Below are positions 48,019 through 58,848 of a DNA stretch of 64,000 nucleotides, one piece after another. The notes beneath the pieces were generated by a model. The model searched no databases. It was not told where the DNA came from and worked only from the letters and a program-made list of their open reading frames with translations. The translations under genes were made by a program, and so were the position numbers. Source of the DNA: Bradyrhizobium guangxiense (lineage in GTDB: Bacteria > Pseudomonadota > Alphaproteobacteria > Rhizobiales > Xanthobacteraceae); the NCBI RefSeq assembly GCF_004114915.1, contig NZ_CP022220.1, positions 1-64,000 of the forward strand. Reading direction: 5' to 3'. Within the stretch, counting starts at the first letter, position 1; each line of letters opens with the position of its first letter.

Positions 48019-49454
48019 CGAGGATTACGATCGGCCCGTTCAACCGCGTCGAGGGCGATCTCGAAGTCCGCCTCGACGTCGAAAGCGGCCGGGTCCAGCG
48101 CGCCGAAGTGACGGCGCCGCTCTATCGCGGGTTCGAGCAAATTCTGGAGGGGCGGCCACCGCTTGATGCGCTGGTGTTGGCGCCGCGCATCTGCGGCATC
48201 TGCTCGGTCTCGCAGTCGGTCGCCGCCGCTGCCGCGCTTCGCCATGCGATGGGAACCGAGGCGGCGCCGAACGGTCTGCTCGCCACTAATATCGCGCACG
48301 CGGCAGAGAATGCCGCCGATCATCTTACGCATTTCTACATCTTCTTCATGCCTGACTTCGCCCGTGAAGCCTACGCTTCGCAGGATTGGTACCAGGAGAC
48401 TCGCGAGCGCTTTGCGGCCACCCGCGGCAGTGCGGCGCGCGATGCGCTGCCGGCGCGGGCGCGGCTGCTCGAGACTATGGGAATCATTGCTGGCAAATGG
48501 CCACACAGCCTTGCCTTCCAGCCGGGCGGCGCGACGCGCGCGATCGAACTCGGCGAGCGCGTACGGCTGTTGTCGATCGTGACCTCATTTCGCACGTTCC
48601 TTGAACGTACAGTGTTCGCCGATACTCTAGAGAACATGCTGTCGCTCTCGACCGCAGACGAGCTCGACCGCTGGCGCGCGGGGCGCAGCGGTGATTTCGC
48701 TCATTTCCTCAGGCTTGCCGACAGCCTCGCGCTCAGTGAGCTCGGCAAGGGACCGGGCGTGTTGATGAGCTATGGCGCCTATCAAGGCGCCGATTGCGGA
48801 CTGTTCCCGCGCGGCATTGTTGGTCCAGACATGGTTGTGGAGCCGTTGCCGCTGAGTCAGATCAGCGAGGACGTTTCCCATGCATGGATGCGGGATTGCT
48901 CCTCCGATCCTGCGCACAGCAACACCGTACCTGATCCCGACAAGGCAGGCGCCTATAGCTGGTGCAAGGCGCCGCGGCTTTCGGGCCAGCCGGTCGAGGT
49001 CGGGGCGATTGCGCGCCAGACCGTGGCCGGGCAAGCGCTGATAGCCGATCTCGTCGCCCCAAGCGGCACCAATGTCCGCAACCGTGTGATCGCCCGGCTG
49101 ATCGAGACTGCGCGCATCGCACTTGCGATGGAGCAGTGGACCCGCGCGCTACGACTTTCGGAACCGTTCTGTGCTCCCTCGCAGGAGATGCCCGACGGGG
49201 CATATGTCGGTCTCGTCGAGGCCGCGCGCGGCAGCCTCGGGCATTGGGTGGCGGTGCGCGGTGGAAAGATCGAGCGCTACCAGATCATCGCGCCGACCAC
49301 CTGGAATTTTTCACCGCGCGATTCCCTCGGCGTGGCAGGCCCTCTGGAACAGGCGCTGGTCGGCACCGATGTGGGCGAGGCTGGCGCACGTTCCGTTGCG
49401 GTTCAGCATGTCGTGCGCTCGTTCGATCCTTGCATGGTGTGCACTGCGCATTGA
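48015..49454 (+). CDS. hupV: HupV, large subunit of the regulatory hydrogenase
   Basis: 479 residues. Ni-Fe ligands are RICGIC near residue 59 and DPCMVC near 472. The protein ends DPCMVCTAH at the stop codon, so there is no C-terminal peptide to be cleaved, as known for sensor hydrogenases. It pairs with HupU. A 210-base gap with the hupS promoter follows, separating the sensor genes from the structural operon. Confidence 0.95.
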   Translation: MTRITIGPFNRVEGDLEVRLDVESGRVQRAEVTAPLYRGFEQILEGRPPLDALVLAPRICGICSVSQSVAAAAALRHAMGTEAAPNGLLATNIAHAAENAADHLTHFYIFFMPDFAREAYASQDWYQETRERFAATRGSAARDALPARARLLETMGIIAGKWPHSLAFQPGGATRAIELGERVRLLSIVTSFRTFLERTVFADTLENMLSLSTADELDRWRAGRSGDFAHFLRLADSLALSELGKGPGVLMSYGAYQGADCGLFPRGIVGPDMVVEPLPLSQISEDVSHAWMRDCSSDPAHSNTVPDPDKAGAYSWCKAPRLSGQPVEVGAIARQTVAGQALIADLVAPSGTNVRNRVIARLIETARIALAMEQWTRALRLSEPFCAPSQEMPDGAYVGLVEAARGSLGHWVAVRGGKIERYQIIAPTTWNFSPRDSLGVAGPLEQALVGTDVGEAGARSVAVQHVVRSFDPCMVCTAH

Positions 49455-49603
49455 AACGGGCTCGGCGGCGTAAACCTCGTTACCGCCTGCAAATCGAATT
49501 GTTTCCGCTTCTTTCGTGCAGTGCCGCTCGATCTTCGCGTCTTGCACAATTCAGATCTCGCAACCTTTTGACATTCCTCTAATTTCATTTTGCGCCACGC
49601 AGT

Positions 49604-49619
49604 TGGCCTGCTTCTTGCT
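49604..49619 (+). promoter_or_regulatory. Sigma-54 (-24/-12) promoter of hupSL
   Basis: TGGCCT-GCTTC-TTGCT, GG-N10-GC spacing correct, 45 bases before the hupS start codon. Sigma-54 control of hupS by HoxA or NifA is known in rhizobia. No clear TGT-N10-ACA site was found upstream, which is compatible with HoxA control. Confidence 0.8.
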
Positions 49620-49664
49620 GTCCCTAAGCGTCATTGAAAGCCAAAGCTGACGGCGGGAGGATTT

Positions 49665-50756
49665 ATGGGCACGGCGACGGAAACATTTTACAGCGTGATC
49701 AGGCGGCAAGGCATCACGCGTCGAAGCTTTCACAAGTTCTGCAGCCTGACCGCGACGAGCCTCGGCCTCGGCCCGCTGGCGGCGAGCCGCATCGCCAATG
49801 CGCTCGAGACCAAGCCGCGTGTGCCCGTGATCTGGATGCACGGTCTCGAATGCACCTGCTGCTCCGAGAGCTTCATCCGCTCCGCGCATCCCCTGGTGAA
49901 GGATGCGGTGCTGTCGATGATCTCGCTAGACTACGATGACACGATCATGGCGGCCGCGGGCCATCAGGCGGAAGCGATCCTCGAGGAGACCCGTGCCAAG
50001 CATAAAGGTCAGTACATTCTGGCCGTTGAAGGTAATCCGCCGCTCAACGAGGGCGGCATGTTCTGTATCGACGGCGGCAAACCATTCGTCGAAAAGCTGA
50101 AGATGATGGCCGAGGACGCGATGGCGATCATCGCTTGGGGCGCTTGCGCGTCCTGGGGCTGCGTACAGGCGGCAAAGCCCAATCCGACCCAGGCCACACC
50201 GATCGACAAGGTCATCACCAACAAGCCGATCATCAAGGTGCCGGGATGCCCCCCGATCGCCGAAGTGATGACCGGCGTCGTCACCTTCATCACCACCTTC
50301 GGCAAGCTGCCCGAGCTCGACCGCCAGGGCCGGCCTAAGATGTTCTACTCGCAGCGCATCCACGACAAGTGTTACCGGCGCCCGCATTTCGACGCCGGCC
50401 AGTTTGTCGAGGAGTGGGACGATGAGGCGGCGCGCAAAGGCTACTGCCTCTACAAGATGGGCTGCAAGGGGCCAACGACCTATAACGCCTGCTCAACCGT
50501 GCGCTGGAACGGGGGGGTCTCATTCCCCATCCAATCGGGACACGGCTGCATCGGCTGCTCAGAGGACGGCTTTTGGGACAAGGGCTCGTTCTACGATCGC
50601 CTCACCAACATCAAGCAGTTCGGCATCGAGAAAAACGCCGATCAGATCGGCATGGCGGCAGCGGGCGCCGTGGGTGCGGCGGTGGCCGCGCACGCCGCCG
50701 TCACTGCGGTAAAGCGGCTTGCCAGCAAGCGCGAAGACGCCGGCCACAACAGCTGA
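49665..50756 (+). CDS. hupS: Uptake [NiFe]-hydrogenase small subunit
   Basis: 363 residues. The N-terminus has a long Tat signal ([12 protein letters not shown], near residues 15-26) and a cleavage region before LETKPRVPV. Fe-S ligands: [12 protein letters not shown] near 59, [10 protein letters not shown] near 159, GCPPI, and the C-terminal [28 protein letters not shown] and [16 protein letters not shown]-terminal hydrophobic Ala-rich helix anchors it to the membrane. It transfers electrons from HupL to the cytochrome HupC. The ATG follows GGGAGG. Confidence 0.97.
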   Translation: MGTATETFYSVIRRQGITRRSFHKFCSLTATSLGLGPLAASRIANALETKPRVPVIWMHGLECTCCSESFIRSAHPLVKDAVLSMISLDYDDTIMAAAGHQAEAILEETRAKHKGQYILAVEGNPPLNEGGMFCIDGGKPFVEKLKMMAEDAMAIIAWGACASWGCVQAAKPNPTQATPIDKVITNKPIIKVPGCPPIAEVMTGVVTFITTFGKLPELDRQGRPKMFYSQRIHDKCYRRPHFDAGQFVEEWDDEAARKGYCLYKMGCKGPTTYNACSTVRWNGGVSFPIQSGHGCIGCSEDGFWDKGSFYDRLTNIKQFGIEKNADQIGMAAAGAVGAAVAAHAAVTAVKRLASKREDAGHNS

Positions 50757-50785
50757 TCAAAAGACACATTAGGGTAGAAACGATC

Positions 50786-52576
<1,791 letters not shown>

Positions 52577-52585
52577 GAGGCGGCC

Positions 52586-53329
52586 ATGATGGATGCAATT
52601 GCTCCCCCGGTGGAAAGCGAGCCGGACCTGACGGCGATCGCGGCCGATGCTGCTGGCGAGCATGCGGTGGGCCGGCCCACCGTCTATGTCTACGAAGCGC
52701 CGGTGCGCATCTGCCATTGGGTGAACGCGTTCTCGATCATCATCCTGATGGTCACCGGGTTTCTGATCGGGACGCCGCTGCCGGCGGTCGAGGGGGAGGC
52801 GTCGGCCAACTTCGTGATGGGCTATATGCGCTTCGCCCATTTCGCGGCGGGGCAGGTGCTCGCGGTGTTCTTCCTCGCGCGTATCCTGTGGGCCTTCACC
52901 GGCAACCACCATTCCCGGCAGATCTTCTATCTGCCGGTGCATCGCCGGCAATTCTGGAAGGAAGTCTGGCACGAGATCCGCTGGTACGCCTTCCTGGAAC
53001 GTCAGCCGAAGATGTATGTCGGGCACAACCCGCTGGCGCAGACCGCGATGTTCACGGGCTTCACGTTGTTCGTGACCTTCATGATCGTGACCGGCTTTGC
53101 GCTCTATTCGGAAGGAGAAGGCATCGATAGCTGGCAGCACAAACTGTTCGGCTGGGTGTTCTCGATCTGGCCGAACAGCCAGGACGTTCACACCTGGCAT
53201 CATCTGGGCATGTGGGCGCTGGTCGTGTTCGTGATGGTACACATCTACGCTGCGATCCGCGAGGACATCATGTCACGCCAGAGTATCATCTCCTCGATGA
53301 TCTCGGGCGAACGGCAATTCCGTGACTGA
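52586..53329 (+). CDS. hupC: Hydrogenase b-type cytochrome subunit
   Basis: 247 residues, four membrane helices. Candidate heme-ligand His residues: ICHWVN near residue 43, RFAHFAAGQ near 84, DVHTWHHLGMW near 190. It links HupSL to the quinone pool. The start MMDAIAPP is behind GTAGGAGG. A paralogue lies at 42319-43044 on the other strand. The end overlaps a possible GTG for hupD. Confidence 0.96.
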   Translation: MMDAIAPPVESEPDLTAIAADAAGEHAVGRPTVYVYEAPVRICHWVNAFSIIILMVTGFLIGTPLPAVEGEASANFVMGYMRFAHFAAGQVLAVFFLARILWAFTGNHHSRQIFYLPVHRRQFWKEVWHEIRWYAFLERQPKMYVGHNPLAQTAMFTGFTLFVTFMIVTGFALYSEGEGIDSWQHKLFGWVFSIWPNSQDVHTWHHLGMWALVVFVMVHIYAAIREDIMSRQSIISSMISGERQFRD

Positions 53330-53345
53330 AACTGGAACGATCTCG

Positions 53346-53924
53346 ATGTTGAACGCCCCAAACGACGACCACATCTTGGTGCTCGGCATCGGCAACATCC
53401 TGTGGGCCGATGAAGGCTTTGGCGTGCGCGCGGTGGAGGACTTCCCCCGCCGCTACGCCGTGCCTGATAATGTCACGATTCTCGATGGCGGAACGCAGGG
53501 GCTCTATCTCGTCAACTATCTGGAGGACGCTGATCGCTTGCTCGTGTTCGATGCCATCGATTATGGTCTGCCGCCAGGCAAGCTGAAGCTCGTGCGCGGC
53601 GACGAGGTGCCACGCTTCACCGGCGCGAAGAAGATGAGTCTGCATCAAACCGGCTTCCAGGAGGTGATCAGCGCAGCCGACCTGCTCGGCCGCTGCCCGA
53701 AGCACCTCGTCCTGATCGGCTGCCAACCGCTCGATCTCGAAGACTGGGGAGGTCCATTGACGGCGTCCGTACGCGATCAGATCGCACCGGCCATCGAGCT
53801 TGCCTGCAAAGTTCTGGCCGAGTGGGGCATCGAGGTGAAGCTGCGCGATACGCCGTTGGCAGACTCCGAGCGCCTGCTCGCCAACGACATCGACCATGCG
53901 AGTTACGAGATGCGGCCGGCCTGA
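53346..53924 (+). CDS. hupD: Hydrogenase maturation endopeptidase
   Basis: 192 residues. Nickel-probing ligands: Glu in GIGNILWADEGFGVRAVE, Asp in VFDAIDYGLPPGKL and His in SLHQTGFQEV. It cuts the HupL C-terminal extension after His. An upstream GTG at 53322 overlaps hupC; the ATG at 53346 begins the conserved protein and has GGAA upstream, so it is preferred. hupF follows after 26 bases; no hupE lies between, as in B. japonicum. Confidence 0.95.
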   Translation: MLNAPNDDHILVLGIGNILWADEGFGVRAVEDFPRRYAVPDNVTILDGGTQGLYLVNYLEDADRLLVFDAIDYGLPPGKLKLVRGDEVPRFTGAKKMSLHQTGFQEVISAADLLGRCPKHLVLIGCQPLDLEDWGGPLTASVRDQIAPAIELACKVLAEWGIEVKLRDTPLADSERLLANDIDHASYEMRPA

Positions 53925-53950
53925 CCGCCGGAGCGTGCCGGAGAAGACGG

Positions 53951-54247
53951 ATGTGCCTTGGACTGCCGATGACTATCGTCGAGACCGATGGAATTTCGGC
54001 TTTGTGCGAGTTTCGCGGCGAGCAACGCCGCGTCTCCGTGCTTCTGCTCTCGCATCCTCCGGCCGGTGCCCACGTGCTGGTCTACATCGACACGGCGATC
54101 CGCCTACTTGAGAAAGAAGAAGCGTGCCTGATTGCGGCTGCCATCGACGGTCTCGGTGCAGCGCTCGACGGCAACGATTTCGACTGCTTCTTCGCCGATC
54201 TGATCGACCGCGAACCGCAATTGCCTGCGCACCTCCTGACTGATTAA
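53951..54247 (+). CDS. hupF: HupF, HypC-like hydrogenase chaperone
   Basis: 98 residues beginning MCLGLPMTIVETDG, with the N-terminal Cys (position 2) that HypC-type chaperones use to hold the Fe-CN-CO precursor or the immature large subunit. It is longer than HypC (78 residues, 61104-61340) by a C-terminal helix (FDCFFADLIDREPQLPAHLL). In rhizobia HupF protects HupL under oxygen. The next 250 bases hold a separate promoter. Confidence 0.92.
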   Translation: MCLGLPMTIVETDGISALCEFRGEQRRVSVLLLSHPPAGAHVLVYIDTAIRLLEKEEACLIAAAIDGLGAALDGNDFDCFFADLIDREPQLPAHLLTD

Positions 54248-54440
54248 GCGGGTTGTCATCCTAGAATGACTTGGCCGGCTGACCTCAGCCGCTGGCCGAG
54301 GTGCTCGCCGGAAGACAAGTTTCTAGTCTGGAAAGAAGGCTTTCGTTTGTAGTGGAAAGTAGCTTATCATTCGCATCCACTCGGCTTGATGGCGTTGAAA
54401 ATAGATCAGTGAATTCAACTACATAAATCCTGACTGTCCC

Positions 54441-54456
54441 TGGCACGCAGCTTGCT
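54441..54456 (+). promoter_or_regulatory. Sigma-54 (-24/-12) promoter of hupGHIJK
   Basis: TGGCAC-GCAGC-TTGCT is a perfect match to the consensus TGGCAC-N5-TTGCW. It lies 44 bases before hupG in the only sizeable gap of the structural operon. It should give a second transcript for the accessory genes. Confidence 0.8.
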
Positions 54457-54500
54457 AACACTATCCCGATCAGAAAGATAAGTCTGTTTTGGGAGGTCAA

Positions 54501-54947
54501 ATGGAATTCCAGGTAGGACGGCATGATCTCAGTCGGCATGGCCTCAATGAGGTCGATGTCGCGACCGTCGATCATTTTCTTAAACATGCCGACCAAGCCG
54601 GTGCTGTCGCCGTGCTGCTATCGGCGGGTAATCCCAACCGTTTTCCGGAGGCCATTGATGTCGCCGTAGTGCTGCCTGAGCTGGTTACGGCGTTCGGAGG
54701 CCGCCTGCGCGCCGCGATCATTGCACCCCATGCCGAAGAGGCGCTTGGCGAACGTTTCGGGGTGCGAGTGCAGCCGACCCTTATCTTCGTGGCCAAGGGC
54801 GAGACGCTGGGGCTGATCGCCAAGATCCAGGATTGGTCAGTCTATGTCGACCGCATCACTAAGCTGATCGACCGCCCGCGCGGGCAAAGCGCAGCCATTG
54901 CCGTTACCATTGTTCCCCAGCATCGCGCAAAAGGTGTCGAGCTATGA
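54501..54947 (+). CDS. hupG: HupG, HyaE-like small-subunit chaperone
   Basis: 148 residues with a thioredoxin-like fold but no CxxC, as in HupG/HyaE proteins ([20 protein letters not shown], then [17 protein letters not shown]). HyaE-type proteins escort the Tat-exported small subunit. The ATG at 54501 has GGGAGG upstream; a TTG at 54489 is less likely. The stop overlaps the hupH start. Confidence 0.88.
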   Translation: MEFQVGRHDLSRHGLNEVDVATVDHFLKHADQAGAVAVLLSAGNPNRFPEAIDVAVVLPELVTAFGGRLRAAIIAPHAEEALGERFGVRVQPTLIFVAKGETLGLIAKIQDWSVYVDRITKLIDRPRGQSAAIAVTIVPQHRAKGVEL

Positions 54948-55807
54948 AGGTCGGATTCTGGGATGCGCCGGAAGGCGCCGAGCAACCCGTCAGCGTGTTC
55001 CCTATCGGAGAAGAGAGTCTCAATGCCTCAAGTGGCAGCCTGACGGCGGCCGGCGCACTCGCAAGACTCGCAACATTAGACAGTGTCGAGCTCGCTAAGA
55101 ACTGCCCCAAAGCCGTCACGCTGCTCTCCAACATCGCGGAGGCCATTGCAGGTCAAAGGGCGGACGCACCCTCGCAACTGTTCCGGCTCGGCAATCTCAA
55201 CGATCTCGAAAGCAAGCTCGTCGCCGATGTTCTCGGCGAGGGGGGGGTCGGCGGCGTCGTAGCGCTGCCGGACGGATCGCTGGCGCAGATTCAAGAATCG
55301 GTGCTCGCAGGGATCTGGCGTGTCAGGATCGAAACTGACGCGGCTTCCGAATATATTGAAGTAGGCGCTGTTCCCGAGATCGTCAGACGCGCAGCAGCCG
55401 ATCTGACAGCCGCCGATTTCGAAATCGGACAGGCCCCTGAAGGCGCCATGAACGTCCTACCGGTGCTCGCCGAGATCCGCGAGCGGGCGCTAGCCTGGCG
55501 TCCTGGCATCCGCTCGCAGATCATCAATTTCACTCTGTTGCCGATGAGCCCGGTGGATATGAGCTTTTTGCAGGAGACTATTCGGAACGGGCCGATCCAG
55601 CTTGTCTCGCGCGGCTATGGCACCTGTCGGGTGCTGTCGACTGGCATTCGCAATGTCTGGTCGGTGCAGTTTTTCAACGCCATGGACACCATCATCCTCG
55701 ACACGCTGGAAGTTGGCGGGGTACCCACGGTTGCGCTTGCTGCAGACGAAGATTTCGAGGATTCCGCCGAACGGCTCCAAGAAATCATTGAGGCATATTT
55801 CAAATGA
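54944..55807 (+). CDS. hupH: HupH, HyaF-like hydrogenase assembly protein
   Basis: 287 residues. The HupH/HyaF C-terminal region is clear: [20 protein letters not shown] near 199, [20 protein letters not shown] near 223, and [17 protein letters not shown] near 246. It is thought to help maturation of the small subunit, especially under oxygen. Both ends overlap neighbours by four bases. Confidence 0.92.
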   Translation: MKVGFWDAPEGAEQPVSVFPIGEESLNASSGSLTAAGALARLATLDSVELAKNCPKAVTLLSNIAEAIAGQRADAPSQLFRLGNLNDLESKLVADVLGEGGVGGVVALPDGSLAQIQESVLAGIWRVRIETDAASEYIEVGAVPEIVRRAAADLTAADFEIGQAPEGAMNVLPVLAEIRERALAWRPGIRSQIINFTLLPMSPVDMSFLQETIRNGPIQLVSRGYGTCRVLSTGIRNVWSVQFFNAMDTIILDTLEVGGVPTVALAADEDFEDSAERLQEIIEAYFK

Positions 55808-56013
55808 GCGCCTTTGAGAACTTTGGCGTGCGCCAAGACGTCACTGAGGCTGCGCGGCTTGAATGCGGCATCTGTTGGACCGTCTATGATCCGGCCGATG
55901 GTGATGCGGTGGCGCAGATCGCACCCGGCACACCGTTCTCACTTCTGCCGGAGGAGTGGCGATGCCCCAACTGCGACGCCCCGAAATCGAAGTTCATGGC
56001 GATCGAAACATGA
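55804..56013 (+). CDS. hupI: HupI, rubredoxin
   Basis: 69 residues. Two Cys pairs, [16 protein letters not shown] and [13 protein letters not shown], form the iron site of a rubredoxin. It helps assemble the hydrogenase Fe-S clusters in oxygen-exposed or microaerobic cells. It overlaps hupH and hupJ. Confidence 0.95.
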   Translation: MSAFENFGVRQDVTEAARLECGICWTVYDPADGDAVAQIAPGTPFSLLPEEWRCPNCDAPKSKFMAIET

Positions 56014-56519
56014 CTGCCAGCGCGCCAAGCTCTCCCAGCGACGCCGACGCGGTGACATGGGGCGAGCTATTGGCAGGAATGTATCGCCAGATCGGCGAGC
56101 GCGCGATGCGCGATTTGCCAATCTACAACGAGGCCCTCGATGTTGAGGCCATTGGTTTCCGTCGCTTCGAGGGAACGTTTGTCGGCATCATGGTCACTCC
56201 TTGGTTCATGAACGTGGTGATGCCGGCGAGCGCCGCTGGGGATAGGTCGGGCGCGACCGTGCGTATTCGCTTTCCAGCCGGTGATATCGAATTTACCCTC
56301 AGCGAGGTGCAAATGGGCCGCATCGCTAGCTGCTCGCTGTTCTCGCCAATGTTCCAATTTGCGGACATGGCATCGGCGCGAGCAACGGCTGACGCCGCTC
56401 TTGCCGAGCTGATGCTGCCGGCCGACAGCGAGGAGGCGGTCCGCCGGCGCGAACCACCGACGACCCCGATTGATCGTCGGAGCTTCCTGCGCGGTACCTT
56501 GACGGAGCGGCCGGGATGA
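56010..56519 (+). CDS. hupJ: HupJ, hydrogenase accessory protein (hybrid-cluster/assembly family)
   Basis: 169 residues of the [NiFe]-hydrogenase assembly chaperone HybE/HupJ family: MRDLPIYNEALDVEAIGF, then GTFVGIMVTPWFMNVVMP and IEFTLSEVQMGRIASCSLFS. The ATG at 56010 overlaps the hupI stop. An N-terminal extension to 55956 would overlap the rubredoxin gene and is rejected. It interacts with the Tat-targeted subunits during assembly. Confidence 0.9.
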   Translation: MTASAPSSPSDADAVTWGELLAGMYRQIGERAMRDLPIYNEALDVEAIGFRRFEGTFVGIMVTPWFMNVVMPASAAGDRSGATVRIRFPAGDIEFTLSEVQMGRIASCSLFSPMFQFADMASARATADAALAELMLPADSEEAVRRREPPTTPIDRRSFLRGTLTERPG

Positions 56520-57607
56520 GTCGCCCCTTTCGAAACGAAATTGACATAATGGTGTGGCTCACTGGTACCACAATTTCGGACGTTGCTATCCGGCCACGGA
56601 GCCGGCCTCCCCTGACGAGGCTGTTTGCCGGAAAGCCGGCAAGCGCGCTCATCCCTGTGCTGCCGCGCCTGTTCTCCTTATGCTCGGTCGCCCACCAAGT
56701 GGCCTTCCTTTCAGCAATCGAGGCGGCGCAGGGGCTGGAGACGATCAAGCCGATAGCGATGCATCGTCTCACGGCCGTTGTCGCCGAGCGCTTAACTGAA
56801 TTGATACGCGGCCTGTTCGTCGCAGGCCTCGAACTCGATCAGGAGAGCGCACCCGCAGTGCGAAGCATGATACAGGCGAGCACCACTCTCAGTGGTGCGG
56901 TTGAAACCGTGCCAGATACCGTGCGCCGCGATGTCATTGCACACGTCAAGGCTGCGCTCCGCGCGCTCGGAGTTTCGGGTGAACACCAGCCTCCGGCGCC
57001 AGGCAGCGTACTTTCCACCTATCTGACGCGCTGCGATCGTGAGGTGATGTCATTGCCGGCGGCCGACCAATTCTTTCTGACCCCCGCTGACGATCTTGAG
57101 ATCGTGACGCGCCTCATGGCTGAAGGGACGGCTTATTCCGAAGCGCCGGAACTCTGCGGGAAGGTTCCGGAAACGGGCGTCTGGGCGCGGCGGGCGCAGC
57201 GCGAACAGATTTTGTCCTTAAGTGCTAGCGGCGCCGCGCGCGTGAGAGCGCGCATCGACGAGATCGCCCGGCTCACCTGTTGGCTGGACGCCAGGCGGGA
57301 CGCTCCCGATAATGGCGTCGTTGCGAGCTATCGGCTCGGCGAGCGCCGGGGCGCAGCGGCAGTGGAATGCGCCCGAGGCCGGCTCCATCACGCGGTTAAG
57401 CTCGATGAGGAAGGACGTATCGTCGGCTTCGAATATATCGCTCCGACCGAGTGGAATTTTCACGAACGCGGACCGCTGGTGCGAAGCCTCAAGGGCGCGC
57501 TCCTCTCCGCCGGCCGGCAGGGCCAAGACGCGGTGCGGACACTTGTCGGGGCGTTCGACCCCTGCGTCGGATTCAGCGTCAGCTTCCGCGAGGCCAGCCA
57601 TGCATGA
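56516..57607 (+). CDS. hupK: HupK, large-subunit-like scaffold lacking the NiFe ligands
   Basis: 363 residues with distant similarity to HupL. The N-terminal RxCGxC motif is replaced by FSLCSVAH, and the C-terminal DPCxxC by FDPCVGFSVSF, so only one Cys of each pair remains. The core segment EYIAPTEWNFHERGPLVRSL resembles PTTWNFSPRD of the true large subunit. HupK is proposed as a scaffold for building the Fe(CN)2CO unit. The stop overlaps the hypA start. Confidence 0.92.
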   Translation: MSRPFRNEIDIMVWLTGTTISDVAIRPRSRPPLTRLFAGKPASALIPVLPRLFSLCSVAHQVAFLSAIEAAQGLETIKPIAMHRLTAVVAERLTELIRGLFVAGLELDQESAPAVRSMIQASTTLSGAVETVPDTVRRDVIAHVKAALRALGVSGEHQPPAPGSVLSTYLTRCDREVMSLPAADQFFLTPADDLEIVTRLMAEGTAYSEAPELCGKVPETGVWARRAQREQILSLSASGAARVRARIDEIARLTCWLDARRDAPDNGVVASYRLGERRGAAAVECARGRLHHAVKLDEEGRIVGFEYIAPTEWNFHERGPLVRSLKGALLSAGRQGQDAVRTLVGAFDPCVGFSVSFREASHA

Positions 57608-57941
57608 GATGGCCTTGTGCGAGGGCATCATCGGGATCGTCGAGGAAGAGGCGCGCAAGCGCTCGTTCTTGCGAGTGAAGGCGGTGTGTTTAGAGATCGG
57701 TGCGCTCAGCCATGTCGCGCCGGACGCAATGCAATTCTGCTTCGAGGCCGTCGCGGCGCGGACCATCGCGCAAGGCGCAAGACTCGAGATCATCGCGACG
57801 CCGGGCACGGCCTGGTGCATGGCCTGCTCGCAAAACGTCGAGATCAAGCAGCGCTACGAGCCGTGTCCATCCTGCGGCAGCTATCAATTGCAGGTCACCG
57901 GCGGCGAAGAGATGCGTGTGAAGGAACTGGAGGTCGACTGA
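57600..57941 (+). CDS. hypA: HypA, nickel/zinc metallochaperone
   Basis: 113 residues. The Ni site is the N-terminal MHEMALCEG (His2, Glu3). The zinc site is WCMACSQNV with PCPSCGSYQ. With HypB it delivers nickel to the HupL precursor. The start overlaps hupK by eight bases, and the stop shares one base with the hypB start (TGATG). Confidence 0.95.
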   Translation: MHEMALCEGIIGIVEEEARKRSFLRVKAVCLEIGALSHVAPDAMQFCFEAVAARTIAQGARLEIIATPGTAWCMACSQNVEIKQRYEPCPSCGSYQLQVTGGEEMRVKELEVD

Positions 57942-58846
57942 TGTGTACGGTCTGCGGCTGCAGCGACGGCAAAGCGTCCAACGAACATACGCATGATCAT
58001 AATCAGGATCACGAGCACGCTCATGGAGGTCATCATCACCACCATGGCCCCGGTCACCATCACCACCACCATCACGACGGAAGCCACGATCATGGGCCTG
58101 GCGATACGGGCCTGCTCGACTGCAGTGCAGACGCCGCCGGCCAACAGATCGCGGGCATGAGCAGCGATCGCATCATCCAGATCGAACGCGATATTCTCGG
58201 CAAGAACGACAGACTCGCCGCCGACAACCGCGCTCGCTTCCGTGCCGACGGCGTGCTCGCCTTCAACTTGGTTTCGAGCCCCGGAGCCGGCAAAACCTCG
58301 CTGCTAGTCCGCACCGTCAGTGAGCTGAAGGACAGTTTCCCGATCGGCGTGATCGAGGGTGACCAGCAAACCTCCAACGATGCCGAGCGCATCCGCGCAA
58401 CCGGCGTGCCGGCGATCCAGGTCAACACCGGAAAGGGCTGCCATCTCGACGCGGCCATGGTCGGTGAAGCCTATGACCGGCTGCCCTGGCTGAACGGTGG
58501 GGTCGTGTTCATCGAGAATGTCGGTAATCTCGTCTGTCCGGCGGCATTCGACCTCGGTGAAGCCTGCAAGATCGTGGTGTTCTCGACCACCGAAGGCGAG
58601 GAAAAGCCGCTGAAATATCCGGACATGTTCGCTGCCTCCGCGCTTATGCTGATCAACAAGATCGATCTTGCGCCCGTGCTCGATTTCGACCTCGCCAGGA
58701 CCATCGAATATGCGCGGCGGGTCAATCCCAGGATCGAGGTGCTGACGGTGTCGGCGCGCACCGGCGAAGGCTTCCTGGCCTTCTATGCCTGGCTCCGCAA
58801 GCGGGCTTCGAAGGCGAAGCCGGCCGAGATGACGGCAGCGGAGTGA
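57941..58846 (+). CDS. hypB: HypB, nickel-storing GTPase
   Basis: 301 residues. The N-terminal MCTVCGC is the high-affinity metal site. A His-rich stretch of about 20 His follows near residues 15-52 and serves nickel storage. The G domain has P-loop [11 protein letters not shown] near 108, [13 protein letters not shown], and NKID near 245. It inserts nickel with HypA. The ATG overlaps the hypA stop. It is rich in CAC/CAT codons over the His tract. Confidence 0.96.
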   Translation: MCTVCGCSDGKASNEHTHDHNQDHEHAHGGHHHHHGPGHHHHHHHDGSHDHGPGDTGLLDCSADAAGQQIAGMSSDRIIQIERDILGKNDRLAADNRARFRADGVLAFNLVSSPGAGKTSLLVRTVSELKDSFPIGVIEGDQQTSNDAERIRATGVPAIQVNTGKGCHLDAAMVGEAYDRLPWLNGGVVFIENVGNLVCPAAFDLGEACKIVVFSTTEGEEKPLKYPDMFAASALMLINKIDLAPVLDFDLARTIEYARRVNPRIEVLTVSARTGEGFLAFYAWLRKRASKAKPAEMTAAE

Positions 58847-58848
58847 GG

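Noticed and set aside
57986-58098. Repetitive CAC/CAT tract
   Set aside because: It is the His-rich nickel-storage region of HypB, not an independent repeat element or CRISPR.
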